From assembly GCA_029263055.1 (NCBI GenBank), contig JAJCYG010000068.1:1-62961 (forward strand): DNA of 62,961 nt, written 5' to 3'. Each line of letters opens with the position of its first letter. Positions within the stretch are counted from its first letter, which is position 1. This document shows, piece by piece, positions 15,596 to 24,530 of the stretch. This DNA is from Actinomycetes bacterium (GTDB lineage Bacteria; Auribacterota; JAJCYG01). Made by a program: the position numbers and the translations under genes. The notes beneath the pieces are model-generated. The model ran no database searches. It saw nothing but the letters and a program-made list of their open reading frames with translations, and had not been told where the DNA came from.

Positions 15596-16914
15596 AATCA
15601 AACTCACTTCAATCCCATCCTATTGTTGCTATCGTAGGCCGTCCCAATGTTGGAAAGTCAGCTCTTTTTAATCGCTTAGTAGGAAAGAGAATTGCCATTG
15701 TTGATAAAGAGGCAGGGATCACGCGTGATCGCTTGTATGCTGATGTGGAATGGACCCAGCATCATTTTACTTTAGTTGATACTGGGGGACTCTTATTTGA
15801 AGATAGTGATAATTTAACCCATCAAATTGAAAATCAAGCGAGAGTTGCGATTGCCGAAGCAGAAAAAATTATCTTTGTGGTTGATGTTCGAGATGGTATC
15901 ACAACATTGGATAAAGACATTGCCGCTATTTTACGTCCTGTACGAGAAAAAGTCATATTAGTCGTTAATAAGGTAGATCATGATGGTCTCGCTTCTGATG
16001 TCCACGAATTTCATTCGTTAGGTTATAAAAACATGAGCTCTATTTCTGGATTGCATGGTTTGGGGATAGGGGATTTATTAGATTTGATTACAGAGACATT
16101 GCATGCTAAAGAACTTGAGGACAAAGAAAGACCTATTCATATTACTATCGTCGGAAAGCCAAATGTGGGGAAGTCTTCACTTGTGAATGCATTGCTCAAA
16201 CAAGAGAGAAGTATTGTCTCTGATGTGCCAGGAACAACGCGTGATGCCATTGATTCACAACTCACATTTAAAGACAAAAAATTCTTATTAATTGATACGG
16301 CTGGAATCAAAAGAAGAAAGAAAATTAAAAAGGCTGTTGAGCATTTTAGTTCTGTCCGTGCTCAAACAAGTATTAGGCGAGCTGATGTGGTGCTTTTAAT
16401 GTTAGATGGAAGTAGTGGTATTACTTCCGGTGATTTAAAGATTGCTGCTGAAGTGAATAAAGCAGGAAAGAGTTGCGTCGTGCTTGTTAATAAATGGGAC
16501 TTATTAGAAGGAACGTCTCAAAAAGATTTTAAACTTGATGTTCAAGAGCGACTTGGTTTTATTAATTATTCACCTATTATTTTTACCTCTGTTTTAGAAA
16601 ATAAGAATCTTGAAAAAAGCTTAAATGAAGTGATTAAAGTTTATAAAGAATCACAAATAAAAATAACTACGCACACATTAAACGATATGATTCGTTCTGT
16701 GATGTTGAAGACACCTCCGCCAACTGTGGGAACACGCCCTGTTAAAATTTATTATTTAACTCAAGTAGGACAGGCTCCAGCTGAGTTTTTGGCATTTGTG
16801 AATGATGCCGGTTTAATGAAGGATCATTACCGACAATTCTTAGTTAATCAGCTCCGAAAAAAATTTGGGTTTGTGGGAGTGCCTGTTGTTATCCGTTGCA
16901 AAACAAGTCGTTAG
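15592..16914 (+). CDS. der: Ribosome biogenesis GTPase Der (EngA)
   Basis: A 440-residue double GTPase needed for 50S subunit assembly. First G domain: P-loop GRPNVGKSALFN, DTGG and NKVD. Second G domain: GKPNVGKSSLVN, DTAG and NKWD. The C-terminal KH-like domain ends IRCKTSR. The start is TTG at 15592, overlapping the pgsA stop as TTGA; no better in-frame start lies before the first P-loop. It shares the pgsA promoter. Confidence 0.96.
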   Translation: MKSNSLQSHPIVAIVGRPNVGKSALFNRLVGKRIAIVDKEAGITRDRLYADVEWTQHHFTLVDTGGLLFEDSDNLTHQIENQARVAIAEAEKIIFVVDVRDGITTLDKDIAAILRPVREKVILVVNKVDHDGLASDVHEFHSLGYKNMSSISGLHGLGIGDLLDLITETLHAKELEDKERPIHITIVGKPNVGKSSLVNALLKQERSIVSDVPGTTRDAIDSQLTFKDKKFLLIDTAGIKRRKKIKKAVEHFSSVRAQTSIRRADVVLLMLDGSSGITSGDLKIAAEVNKAGKSCVVLVNKWDLLEGTSQKDFKLDVQERLGFINYSPIIFTSVLENKNLEKSLNEVIKVYKESQIKITTHTLNDMIRSVMLKTPPPTVGTRPVKIYYLTQVGQAPAEFLAFVNDAGLMKDHYRQFLVNQLRKKFGFVGVPVVIRCKTSR

Positions 16915-16984
16915 GTCAAGGGTCCCATATAGTGTGGTGTTTTAGTTGAAAATAAGTTCATAAAATACTTGAAATAAGGCAGCT

Positions 16985-17599
16985 ATGGCTATAAATTATA
17001 TAACGTTAGTGCTGAGTTGTTACCTTGTTGGGTCGATTCCTTTTGGCTATTTGATAGTCAAATTTGTTGAAGGAAAAGATATACGAGAGCTCGGAAGTGG
17101 CAATATTGGGGCCACGAATGTGACCCGAATATTAGGCAAGCCATGGGGATGGACCTGTTTTGGTTTAGACTTTTTAAAGGGGTTTGTTGCCTCTTTTGTT
17201 TTAACAGCACTGTTCTTTGACATAAAAGAAGGTTTAGTTGGAACACAACTTCTAGCCACGTTAGCTGTGGTCGCAGGTCATAACTGGACTTGCTTTCTTC
17301 GTTTTAAAGGAGGAAAGGGAGTGGCTACAGCAGCAGGTGCGTTGTTTGGGATGACTCCATTAGTTGTTTTGTCTTGCCTTCTTATTTGGATTCTTGTTTT
17401 ATTGTTTTCTAAGATGGTTTCGTTAAGTTCGATTGTTGCTTCGATTAGTTTGCCTTTGTTGATGTTGCTTTTTCACGAACCTAAATTACTGATCATCTTG
17501 GGTTGCTTGCTCGCTTTAGTTTCTATTTTTCGACATAAAGAAAATATAAAGCGAATTTTTCAAGGAACAGAAAACAAAATAGGTAAACGGATTAACTAA
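16985..17599 (+). CDS. plsY: Glycerol-3-phosphate acyltransferase PlsY
   Basis: A 204-residue integral membrane enzyme that uses acyl phosphate to make lysophosphatidate, the first step of phospholipid synthesis. Motifs seen: GSIPFGYLI near the N-terminus, the glycine-rich GSGNIGATNVTR near residue 36, and HNWTCFLRFKGGKGVATAAG near residue 100, which matches the second and third conserved loops. AAGG precedes the ATG. It lies 70 bp after der and 10 bp before gpsA, whose substrate and product are linked to it. Confidence 0.95.
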   Translation: MAINYITLVLSCYLVGSIPFGYLIVKFVEGKDIRELGSGNIGATNVTRILGKPWGWTCFGLDFLKGFVASFVLTALFFDIKEGLVGTQLLATLAVVAGHNWTCFLRFKGGKGVATAAGALFGMTPLVVLSCLLIWILVLLFSKMVSLSSIVASISLPLLMLLFHEPKLLIILGCLLALVSIFRHKENIKRIFQGTENKIGKRIN

Positions 17600-17609
17600 G
17601 GGAAATGGT

Positions 17610-18617
17610 ATGAAACAAAAAGTTAGTGTCATCGGTGACGGAGGTTGGGGAACAACACTTACATTACTGTTACAAAAGAATGATCATGATGTGACGTTGT
17701 GGAGTCCTTTTGAAGAATATGCCCAAGAGCTTCAAAAGAGTCGTGAGAATAAAAAGTTTTTACCGAATCACCCACTTCCAAAAGAGATTAGAATTACCTC
17801 TGATATTAAGGAAGCTGTGGAATGGGCTGAAATTTTAATTTTTGCTGTACCCACACAATTTGCTCGAACTGTTTTAGAAAAGTTAAAACCTTTTGATCTT
17901 TCTCAGAAGATAATAGTGAGTGTGACTAAAGGGGTTGAAAATAAAACGCTTTTACGCGTTTCCGAAATTTTTGAAGAGGTATTAGGTTCACTGAAGTTTG
18001 TGGCTTTATCAGGTCCGACTCATGCTGAAGAGGTGGCTCAAGGAATTCCAAGTAGTATTGTGGCGAGTTCTAAAGATGTTGAAAATGCGAAAAAAGTTCA
18101 GCAACTTTTTATGAACAAAGTTTTTAAAGTTTATATTAATTCTGATGTGATAGGTGTTGAATTAGGCGGGTCTTTGAAAAATGTGGTTGCCATTGCAGCA
18201 GGGATTTCAGACGGTCTTAAGTTTGGAGACAATACAAAAGCTGCTTTAGTCACAAGGGGGCTTGCAGAAATGGCTCGATTAGGGCAAGCTATGGGGGCTC
18301 AGCGCGAAACCTTTTCTGGATTGTCAGGAATGGGTGATTTGATCACAACTTGCATGAGTGCACACAGCCGAAATAGAAGTATGGGGCTGGAACTTGCATC
18401 GGGTAAAAGTTTAAAAGAAGCAACAGAGTCAATGGAGATGGTTGCTGAAGGAGTTAAGACAACTCAATCAGCGTATATGTTGGCTCAAAAATATAAAGTA
18501 GAGATGCCGATCGTTGAAGGAATTTATTCTATTTTATATGAAGAAAAAAATGCGAAAAAAGTTTTTGAAGATTTAATGCAACGACAGGAAAAAGCTGAAA
18601 CCTTGGAATGGAACTAG
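17610..18617 (+). CDS. gpsA: Glycerol-3-phosphate dehydrogenase [NAD(P)+]
   Basis: Makes sn-glycerol 3-phosphate from dihydroxyacetone phosphate, feeding PlsY and PgsA in the same cluster. The 335 residues show the dinucleotide loop GDGGWGTTL at the N-terminus, FAVPTQFAR, SVTKGVE, LSGPTHAEEVAQG, and the substrate domain with GSLKNVVAIAAGISDGL (catalytic Lys), then SGMGDLITTC and SRNRSMG. AGGGAAA serves as the ribosome site. Length and motif order are normal. Confidence 0.96.
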   Translation: MKQKVSVIGDGGWGTTLTLLLQKNDHDVTLWSPFEEYAQELQKSRENKKFLPNHPLPKEIRITSDIKEAVEWAEILIFAVPTQFARTVLEKLKPFDLSQKIIVSVTKGVENKTLLRVSEIFEEVLGSLKFVALSGPTHAEEVAQGIPSSIVASSKDVENAKKVQQLFMNKVFKVYINSDVIGVELGGSLKNVVAIAAGISDGLKFGDNTKAALVTRGLAEMARLGQAMGAQRETFSGLSGMGDLITTCMSAHSRNRSMGLELASGKSLKEATESMEMVAEGVKTTQSAYMLAQKYKVEMPIVEGIYSILYEEKNAKKVFEDLMQRQEKAETLEWN

Positions 18618-18635
18618 TAACGAAGGGAGTGCACT

Positions 18636-19190
18636 ATGAGTGAAAAAAACGAGAATGAAGAGGTCGTCTTTGGAAAAGAGCCTTTAGAAACTCCTGAAGC
18701 TGCTCAAGAAGTAGCTGTAGTTGATGAGCCTCAAGAGCAAATCGCTGTTGAAGAGCAAATCGAAAATCAGGTTGATGGAGAGCCTGTAAAAAGAGGGCGT
18801 GGACGTCCTGCTAAGAAATTAGTGAATGCGATTCGGGAACAACGCAAGCAAGGTATTATGATTCCGGATAAGCTTTATTTTGCTATTAGTGAAGTGGCTG
18901 AAATTTGTGGTGTGAAACCATATGTCCTTCGTTATTGGGAATCTGAGTTTAAGCTTTTACGACCAAGTAAAAACCCTTCAGGTCAAAGAATGTATCAACG
19001 TAAAGATATTGATATGGTCTTTAAAATTAAGAAGTATCTCTATGAAGAAGGTTTTACCATTTCTGGAGCCAAGAAGAAGCTAAAAGAAGATAGAAAAGCG
19101 GCTCAAGGCGAAGGAACCGGTGCTTCTAAAGAGATGTTGACTAAAATTAAAGGGGAACTGTCAGACATATTAAAGTCTGTGAAAAAATAA
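18636..19190 (+). CDS. MerR-family regulator with AT-hook-like segment
   Basis: A 184-residue protein in three parts. Residues 1-47 are very acidic (many Glu, Val, Gln). Residues 50-60 are [10 protein letters not shown], an AT-hook core (GRP flanked by Arg/Lys). Residues about 78-150 are a MerR winged helix: [43 protein letters not shown]. Variants of this kind of MerR domain occur near der/plsY-type genes in several phyla without a known ligand. There is no C-terminal sensor domain with conserved Cys. Cotranscribed with gpsA (18 bp gap) and ended by the terminator at 19224. Target genes unknown. Confidence 0.75.
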   Translation: MSEKNENEEVVFGKEPLETPEAAQEVAVVDEPQEQIAVEEQIENQVDGEPVKRGRGRPAKKLVNAIREQRKQGIMIPDKLYFAISEVAEICGVKPYVLRYWESEFKLLRPSKNPSGQRMYQRKDIDMVFKIKKYLYEEGFTISGAKKKLKEDRKAAQGEGTGASKEMLTKIKGELSDILKSVKK

Positions 19191-19223
19191 GTCGTTGTCC
19201 TAAGCACTTCTCTTCCTTATAAT

Positions 19224-19263
19224 AAATGGCTTAGTCTCTAGTTGGAGACTAAGCCATTTTTTT
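19224..19263 (+). terminator. Rho-independent terminator after the MerR gene
   Basis: A perfect 15-bp inverted repeat (19224-19238 with 19245-19259), a 6-nt loop (TAGTTG) and a run of T residues through 19263. It is the clearest terminator in the window and separates the lipid-gene cluster from the aspartate-family cluster. Confidence 0.9.
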
Positions 19264-19294
19264 ATCGGGGTGCTGTTCTTAGTAGGGATATGAA

Positions 19295-20596
19295 ATGAAA
19301 AAAATAAAAATTGGAATATTTGGATGTGGGACTGTGGGCCAAGGAGTTATCAAAGTCTTAAACGATTTTGGGGCTTTGGTGGAACAGCGCTCTGGCTGTG
19401 CGATTGAAGTGGCTCGGGTTGTTGACCGGAGTTTAAAAGAAGGGGAATGCCCTCATTTAGATTTTAAAAAAGTCTCTAAAGAGAGTGATTCTATCTTAAA
19501 TGACTCTTCTATTGATGTGGTTGTGGAGCTTATAGGGGGTGTTGAAGCCGCACGTGAGTTTGTATTAGCTGCTTTAAGCAAGGGTAAGCACGTCGTGACT
19601 GCCAATAAAGCGCTTCTTGCTGAGCATGGGGCTGAAATTTTTCAAGCAGCTAAAAAAGCTGATTGTGACATTTATTTTGAAGCAAGTGTAGCCGGTGGAA
19701 TCCCAATTATTAAAGCTTTAAGAGAAGGTTTTGTGGCCAATCACATTGAAGCGATTTATGGGATTGTGAACGGAACATGTAACTATATCTTAAGTAAAAT
19801 GCAAGAATCACCTGCAAGTTTTAACGATGTATTAAAAGAAGCTCAAGAAAAAGGATATGCAGAAGCAGATCCTACTTTTGATGTTGAAGGAATTGATAGT
19901 GCTCATAAGCTTTGCTTATTAGCTTCGCTGATGAGTGGACAATGGGTTGATCTTAACAAAATATCTGTTGAGGGAATCACAAGTTTATCTAATGAAGATT
20001 TTGAATATGCTGAGATGTTGGGATATGTGATTAAACTTTTAGCCATTGCTAAAGAGTCTAAAAATGGTGAGTTAGAAGTAAGGGTACATCCGACGTTGTT
20101 AGAAAAGAAACATCCTATGGCGAATGTTTCAGGCGTTTATAATTCTATTTATGTGAAAGCAAATCCTGTAGGGGATGCGCTTTTTTATGGTCGGGGTGCG
20201 GGTGCGTTTCCAACAGCAAGTGCTGTGGTAAGTGATATTGTTGATGTGGCGCGTAATATTGTGAGTGGCACGCCTAATCGAATTGCTCCTTTTTGGAAAT
20301 CAGCACGTGAGAAAAAGTTAAAAGCGCCTGAAAAAGTTGAGAGTGAATATTATTTGCGTTTTTCTGTTGTGGATACGCCTGGAGTAATGGGAAAAATTTC
20401 TTCAATTTTAGGAAAGCAAAAAATCAGTATCTCTTCGGTGATTCAGAAAGAACGTAACGAAGGAGAAGTTGTGACAGTTGTTGTCTTGACGCATTCTGCT
20501 TCAAAGTTAAAATTAGCAAAAGCATTGAGCGAAGTTGATGCATTAGAAGTTATTCATCAAAAAACCCGTGTCATTTGTTTGGAAAGAGAAAATTAA
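19295..20596 (+). CDS. hom: Homoserine dehydrogenase
   Basis: Reduces aspartate semialdehyde to homoserine. The 433 residues have the NAD(P)-binding start [37 protein letters not shown], the catalytic region [17 protein letters not shown] followed by [14 protein letters not shown] and [17 protein letters not shown] sequence ([19 protein letters not shown]). A C-terminal ACT domain (about 350-430, [19 protein letters not shown]) suggests threonine feedback. First gene after the terminator; GTAGGG precedes the ATG. Confidence 0.96.
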   Translation: MKKIKIGIFGCGTVGQGVIKVLNDFGALVEQRSGCAIEVARVVDRSLKEGECPHLDFKKVSKESDSILNDSSIDVVVELIGGVEAAREFVLAALSKGKHVVTANKALLAEHGAEIFQAAKKADCDIYFEASVAGGIPIIKALREGFVANHIEAIYGIVNGTCNYILSKMQESPASFNDVLKEAQEKGYAEADPTFDVEGIDSAHKLCLLASLMSGQWVDLNKISVEGITSLSNEDFEYAEMLGYVIKLLAIAKESKNGELEVRVHPTLLEKKHPMANVSGVYNSIYVKANPVGDALFYGRGAGAFPTASAVVSDIVDVARNIVSGTPNRIAPFWKSAREKKLKAPEKVESEYYLRFSVVDTPGVMGKISSILGKQKISISSVIQKERNEGEVVTVVVLTHSASKLKLAKALSEVDALEVIHQKTRVICLEREN

Positions 20597-20597
20597 A

Positions 20598-21683
20598 ATG
20601 TGGTTTAAAAAGAAAGAAAAGTCCCAGTGGCCTGGACTGATAAATCATTATAGAGACCTTTTACCGGTTTCTTTAAATACGCCCGTTGTGACGTTGAATG
20701 AAGGGAATACTCCTTTAATTCATGCTCAAAAATTGAGTGAACAAATTGGGAATGGAAACTTAGACATTTATTTAAAGGTTGAGGGATTAAATCCTACAGG
20801 ATCTTTTAAAGATCGTGGAATGACCATGGCCATTTCAAAAGGAATGGAAGAAGGAGCGAAAGCGGTTATCTGTGCTTCCACAGGCAATACCTCTGCTGCA
20901 GCTGCAGCTTATGCGGCTAGAGCTGGGATTCCTTGTTATGTGTTGTTGCCTAAAGGGGGCATTGCCATGGGTAAGTTAGCTCAGGCTTTGATCCATGGGG
21001 CTAAAGTGATCGCGGTTAAGGGGACATTTGATCAAGCATTAGATTTGGTGAAGCAAGCAGCTGAGAAGCTTCCTTTGTTATTGGTTAATTCAATTAATCC
21101 TTATCGACTACAAGGGCAAAAGACAGCAGCATTTGAAATCTGTGATGTTTTGGGTGAAGCCCCTGATTTTCACCTGATTCCTGTTGGCAATGCTGGTAAT
21201 ATCACTGCTTATTGGATGGGATATAAAGAATACTTTTCTTTGAGTAAAACGAAAAAGTTACCAAAAATGTTTGGTTTTCAAGCAGCAGGGGCGGCTCCGA
21301 TTGTGGAGAAAAAAGTGGTTGAGAATCCAGAGACGATTGCTACAGCCATTAAGATTGGAAATCCGGCAAATTGGAAAGCAGCTGAAGAAGCTGTGAGTGA
21401 GTCATGGGGACAGATTACAGCTGTGACAGATGAAGAAATTTTAGAAGCATATAGATTATTGGCTTCTGTTGAAGGAGTCTTTTGTGAGCCGGCTTCAGCA
21501 GCCTCAGTGGCAGGATTAATTCAGGCTGTGAATGCTGGATTGATTGGTGCGAAAAAAGAGACGGTTGTTTGCACATTAACAGGACATGGTCTTAAAGATC
21601 CTGATCGTGCGATTCAATCTGTTGAGGCTCCAGTAGAAGTGGAACCTAATATTGATGAAGTGTTGAAACTCATTTCTAATTAA
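20598..21683 (+). CDS. thrC: Threonine synthase
   Basis: PLP enzyme turning O-phosphohomoserine into threonine. I start it at the ATG at 20598, one base after the hom stop and after a GGAAAGAG ribosome site, not at the in-frame GTG at 20568 inside hom. The 361 residues show [13 protein letters not shown], the PLP lysine in [14 protein letters not shown], the phosphate loop [33 protein letters not shown] and [12 protein letters not shown]. This is the shorter bacterial class. Confidence 0.95.
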   Translation: MWFKKKEKSQWPGLINHYRDLLPVSLNTPVVTLNEGNTPLIHAQKLSEQIGNGNLDIYLKVEGLNPTGSFKDRGMTMAISKGMEEGAKAVICASTGNTSAAAAAYAARAGIPCYVLLPKGGIAMGKLAQALIHGAKVIAVKGTFDQALDLVKQAAEKLPLLLVNSINPYRLQGQKTAAFEICDVLGEAPDFHLIPVGNAGNITAYWMGYKEYFSLSKTKKLPKMFGFQAAGAAPIVEKKVVENPETIATAIKIGNPANWKAAEEAVSESWGQITAVTDEEILEAYRLLASVEGVFCEPASAASVAGLIQAVNAGLIGAKKETVVCTLTGHGLKDPDRAIQSVEAPVEVEPNIDEVLKLISN

Positions 21684-21692
21684 GGAAATAAA

Positions 21693-22922
21693 ATGTCGTT
21701 AATTGTTCAAAAATTTGGCGGATCTTCTGTGGCTGATCCTGAGCGAATCAAGATTGTGGCAGACCGAGTGGCTGAGACCTTGCGTGCAGGGCATCAAGTT
21801 CTTGTGGTGCTTTCTGCTTTAGGCGGGACTACGGATAAGCTTATCACCCTCTCAAAAGAGATTACAGACAATCCTAGTGATCGAGAAATGGATATGTTGC
21901 TTTCAACTGGAGAGCAGATCTCTATTTCATTGCTTTCAATGGCATTGCACGAGCTCGGTATAGAAGCGATTTCGTTAACCGGAGCTCAAGTTGGAATTAT
22001 TACAGATAGTTCACACACTAAAGCTCGAATTAAAGAGATTAGTGGAGGAACGATTCAAAAAGAATTAGACCAAGGTAAGGTTGTTGTGGTTGCAGGCTTT
22101 CAAGGGATTGATCTGTCTAATAATATCACCACTTTGGGGCGTGGAGGCTCTGATTTAACGGCTGTGGCTTTAGCGTCTGTGTTAAAAGCAGATCAATGTG
22201 AGATTTATACTGATGTCGATGGTATTTATACGGCTGATCCACGTGTTGTGGCTGATGCACGTAAGCTAGAATTGATTTCACATGACGAAATGTTAGAGTT
22301 GGCCAGTTTAGGGGCTAATGTCATGAATGCACGTTCTGTTGAGTTTGCTAAAAAGTTTGGTGTGACCATTCATGTGCGTTCAAGTTTTAATCAAAAGGAT
22401 GGAACACTTATTACAGAGGAGGCTGAAAAAATGGAAGATGCCGTGATTCGAGGCGTCACAAAGAACACGGAAGAATCAAAAGTAACGATTCTACATGTTC
22501 CAGACACACCTGGTGTGGCTGCTAAAGTTTTTAAAATTTTGGCTGATGTGAACGCAAATATTGACATGATTATTCAAAACGTGAGTGAAAAAGGAAAAAC
22601 CGATATTTCATTTACAGTGATTAACTCTGATTTTGCCAAAGTGCAAAAAGTACTTGAAGAGCTTTGTACTGAAGTGGGTGCAGATAGTGTGGAGTATGAT
22701 CAGAATATTGCAAAAATTTCAGTGGTTGGAATCGGAATGAAAAGTCATTCTGGCGTGGCTGCTAAAATGTTTGAGGTCTTAGCTCATGAAAGTATTAATA
22801 TTAAGATGATTAGTACTTCTGAAATTAAAATTTCATGTGTGATTGCAAAAGATCAAGCAGACAAAGCGGTTCGGGTATTGCACGAAGAGTTTGATTTGGC
22901 AAAAGAGTTAATACCTGAGTAA
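21693..22922 (+). CDS. lysC: Aspartate kinase
   Basis: First step of lysine, threonine and methionine synthesis. The 409-residue monofunctional form starts with the signature VQKFGGSSVADPERI, followed by LLSTGEQISISLL, TLGRGGSDLTAVALA and YTDVDGIYTADPR. Two C-terminal ACT domains (around 265-340 and 345-405, each opening with a VxGIGM or ILHVPDTPGVAA strand) indicate feedback control. It follows thrC by 9 bp with its own GGA ribosome site, so hom-thrC-lysC form one unit. Confidence 0.96.
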   Translation: MSLIVQKFGGSSVADPERIKIVADRVAETLRAGHQVLVVLSALGGTTDKLITLSKEITDNPSDREMDMLLSTGEQISISLLSMALHELGIEAISLTGAQVGIITDSSHTKARIKEISGGTIQKELDQGKVVVVAGFQGIDLSNNITTLGRGGSDLTAVALASVLKADQCEIYTDVDGIYTADPRVVADARKLELISHDEMLELASLGANVMNARSVEFAKKFGVTIHVRSSFNQKDGTLITEEAEKMEDAVIRGVTKNTEESKVTILHVPDTPGVAAKVFKILADVNANIDMIIQNVSEKGKTDISFTVINSDFAKVQKVLEELCTEVGADSVEYDQNIAKISVVGIGMKSHSGVAAKMFEVLAHESINIKMISTSEIKISCVIAKDQADKAVRVLHEEFDLAKELIPE

Positions 22923-22952
22923 TTTTCAGTTCATTAAAGATTAGGAAAGACA

Positions 22953-24530
22953 ATGAAACAAGTATTTATATATGACACAACTTTACGTGATGGATCACAA
23001 GCTGAAGGAATTAATTTTTCTGTTACAGATAAATTATTGATTGCTCAGCGTCTAGATGAGTTGGGAGTCTCTTATATTGAAGGGGGATGGCCAGGCTCAA
23101 ATCCAAAAGATATTGATTTCTTTAAGAAAATCAAAGATGTGAAGTTGAAGAATGCCAAAGTGGCTGCTTTTGGGAGCACGCGTCGGACTAAAACAGATGT
23201 CGCTAAAGATAATAATTTAAGAAAGCTTTTAGAAGCTGAAACACCTGTTGTCACTATCTTTGGAAAGAGCTCTCTTTTTCATGTGTTTGAAATCTTACGT
23301 ACGACTAAAGAAGAAAACTTGAGCATGATCGGCGAGAGTGTGAAGTATTTAAAGGATAATGGACGAGAAGTTGTCTATGATGCAGAGCATTTTTTTGACG
23401 GATATAAAGAAAACGCTGAATATGCATTGAGTACTTTAGAAGCTGCCGCTAATGGGGGTGCAGACAGTATTGTGTTATGTGACACCAATGGTGGAACGCT
23501 TCCTTCAGAAGTGGTTGAAATCTTTAAAGCAGTTCAAAAAACAGTGAAAGTCCCTTTAGGCATTCATGCGCATAATGATTCTGAATTAGCTGTGGCTAAT
23601 TCTTTAGCTGCTGTTCAAGCAGGGGCTGTTCAGATTCAAGGAACAATCAATGGGTATGGAGAGCGTTGTGGAAATGCAAACTTATGTTCGATTATCCCTA
23701 ATTTAAAGTTAAAGATGGATATCTCTTGTTTGCCTAATGAGAATTTAAAAACATTGACTGAAGTTTCTCGTTTTGTCGATGAGTTAGCCAATGTTGCCCA
23801 TAATAAGCGTTTGCCTTATGTGGGACAGAGTGCGTTTGCTCATAAGGGGGGCATGCATGTGAATGCTGTGGAGAAAAATCCTAAAAGCTTTGAACATGCC
23901 GAGCCAGATACTGTGGGAAATATTCGACGGGTTTTGGTGTCAGAACTTTCAGGTCGAAGTAATGTGACCATGAAAGCTCAGGAAATCGGGGTTGATTTAA
24001 AAGATGATCCTGAGACAACGGCTAAAGTGGTGGATAAGCTTAAAGAATTAGAAAACAAAGGGTATGAGTTTGAAGCAGCAAAAGGCTCTTTTGAGTTATT
24101 GATTCAGAAAGCATTAAACAAACACAAAAAGTTCTTAAATTTAGCTGGTTATCGTGTCACCATTGAAAAAAATGAAGAGGGACAACTTCTTTCTGAAGCA
24201 ACGGTTAAAGTGCGTGTTAATGATGAATTAATTCACACTGCTTCCGAGGGAGATGGGCCTGTGGCTGCGTTGGACCGGGCGCTCAGAAAATCTTTAGAAA
24301 AGATTTATCCTGAATTAAAAGACTTAAAATTAGAAGATTTTAAAGTGCGTGTATTAGATGCCAAAAAAGGGACTGATGCCAAGGTGCGTGTCTTGATTGA
24401 ATCTAAAGATAAAGATGGTGATCTTTGGGGCACGGTTGGTGTTTCAGAGAATGTGATTGAGGCTGCTTGGCATGCCTTGATCGACAGCATTGAATACAAA
24501 CTTTATAAAGATAAGGAAAAGAACAAGTAA
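22953..24530 (+). CDS. cimA: (R)-citramalate synthase
   Basis: Condenses pyruvate and acetyl-CoA to citramalate, the threonine-independent entry to isoleucine. The 525-residue length is that of CimA rather than LeuA (about 510) or homocitrate synthase. The barrel shows [26 protein letters not shown] (CimA-like where LeuA differs), [17 protein letters not shown] and [12 protein letters not shown] LeuA-type allosteric domain fills about 390-520 ([20 protein letters not shown]). It sits between lysC and valS, consistent with branched-chain amino-acid supply. 2-isopropylmalate synthase is the main alternative. Confidence 0.88.
   Translation: MKQVFIYDTTLRDGSQAEGINFSVTDKLLIAQRLDELGVSYIEGGWPGSNPKDIDFFKKIKDVKLKNAKVAAFGSTRRTKTDVAKDNNLRKLLEAETPVVTIFGKSSLFHVFEILRTTKEENLSMIGESVKYLKDNGREVVYDAEHFFDGYKENAEYALSTLEAAANGGADSIVLCDTNGGTLPSEVVEIFKAVQKTVKVPLGIHAHNDSELAVANSLAAVQAGAVQIQGTINGYGERCGNANLCSIIPNLKLKMDISCLPNENLKTLTEVSRFVDELANVAHNKRLPYVGQSAFAHKGGMHVNAVEKNPKSFEHAEPDTVGNIRRVLVSELSGRSNVTMKAQEIGVDLKDDPETTAKVVDKLKELENKGYEFEAAKGSFELLIQKALNKHKKFLNLAGYRVTIEKNEEGQLLSEATVKVRVNDELIHTASEGDGPVAALDRALRKSLEKIYPELKDLKLEDFKVRVLDAKKGTDAKVRVLIESKDKDGDLWGTVGVSENVIEAAWHALIDSIEYKLYKDKEKNK

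Noticed and set aside
20568..20597. GTG at 20568 as thrC start
   Set aside because: It lies inside hom and adds ten residues unlike the family; the ATG at 20598 has a ribosome site and the usual N-terminus.
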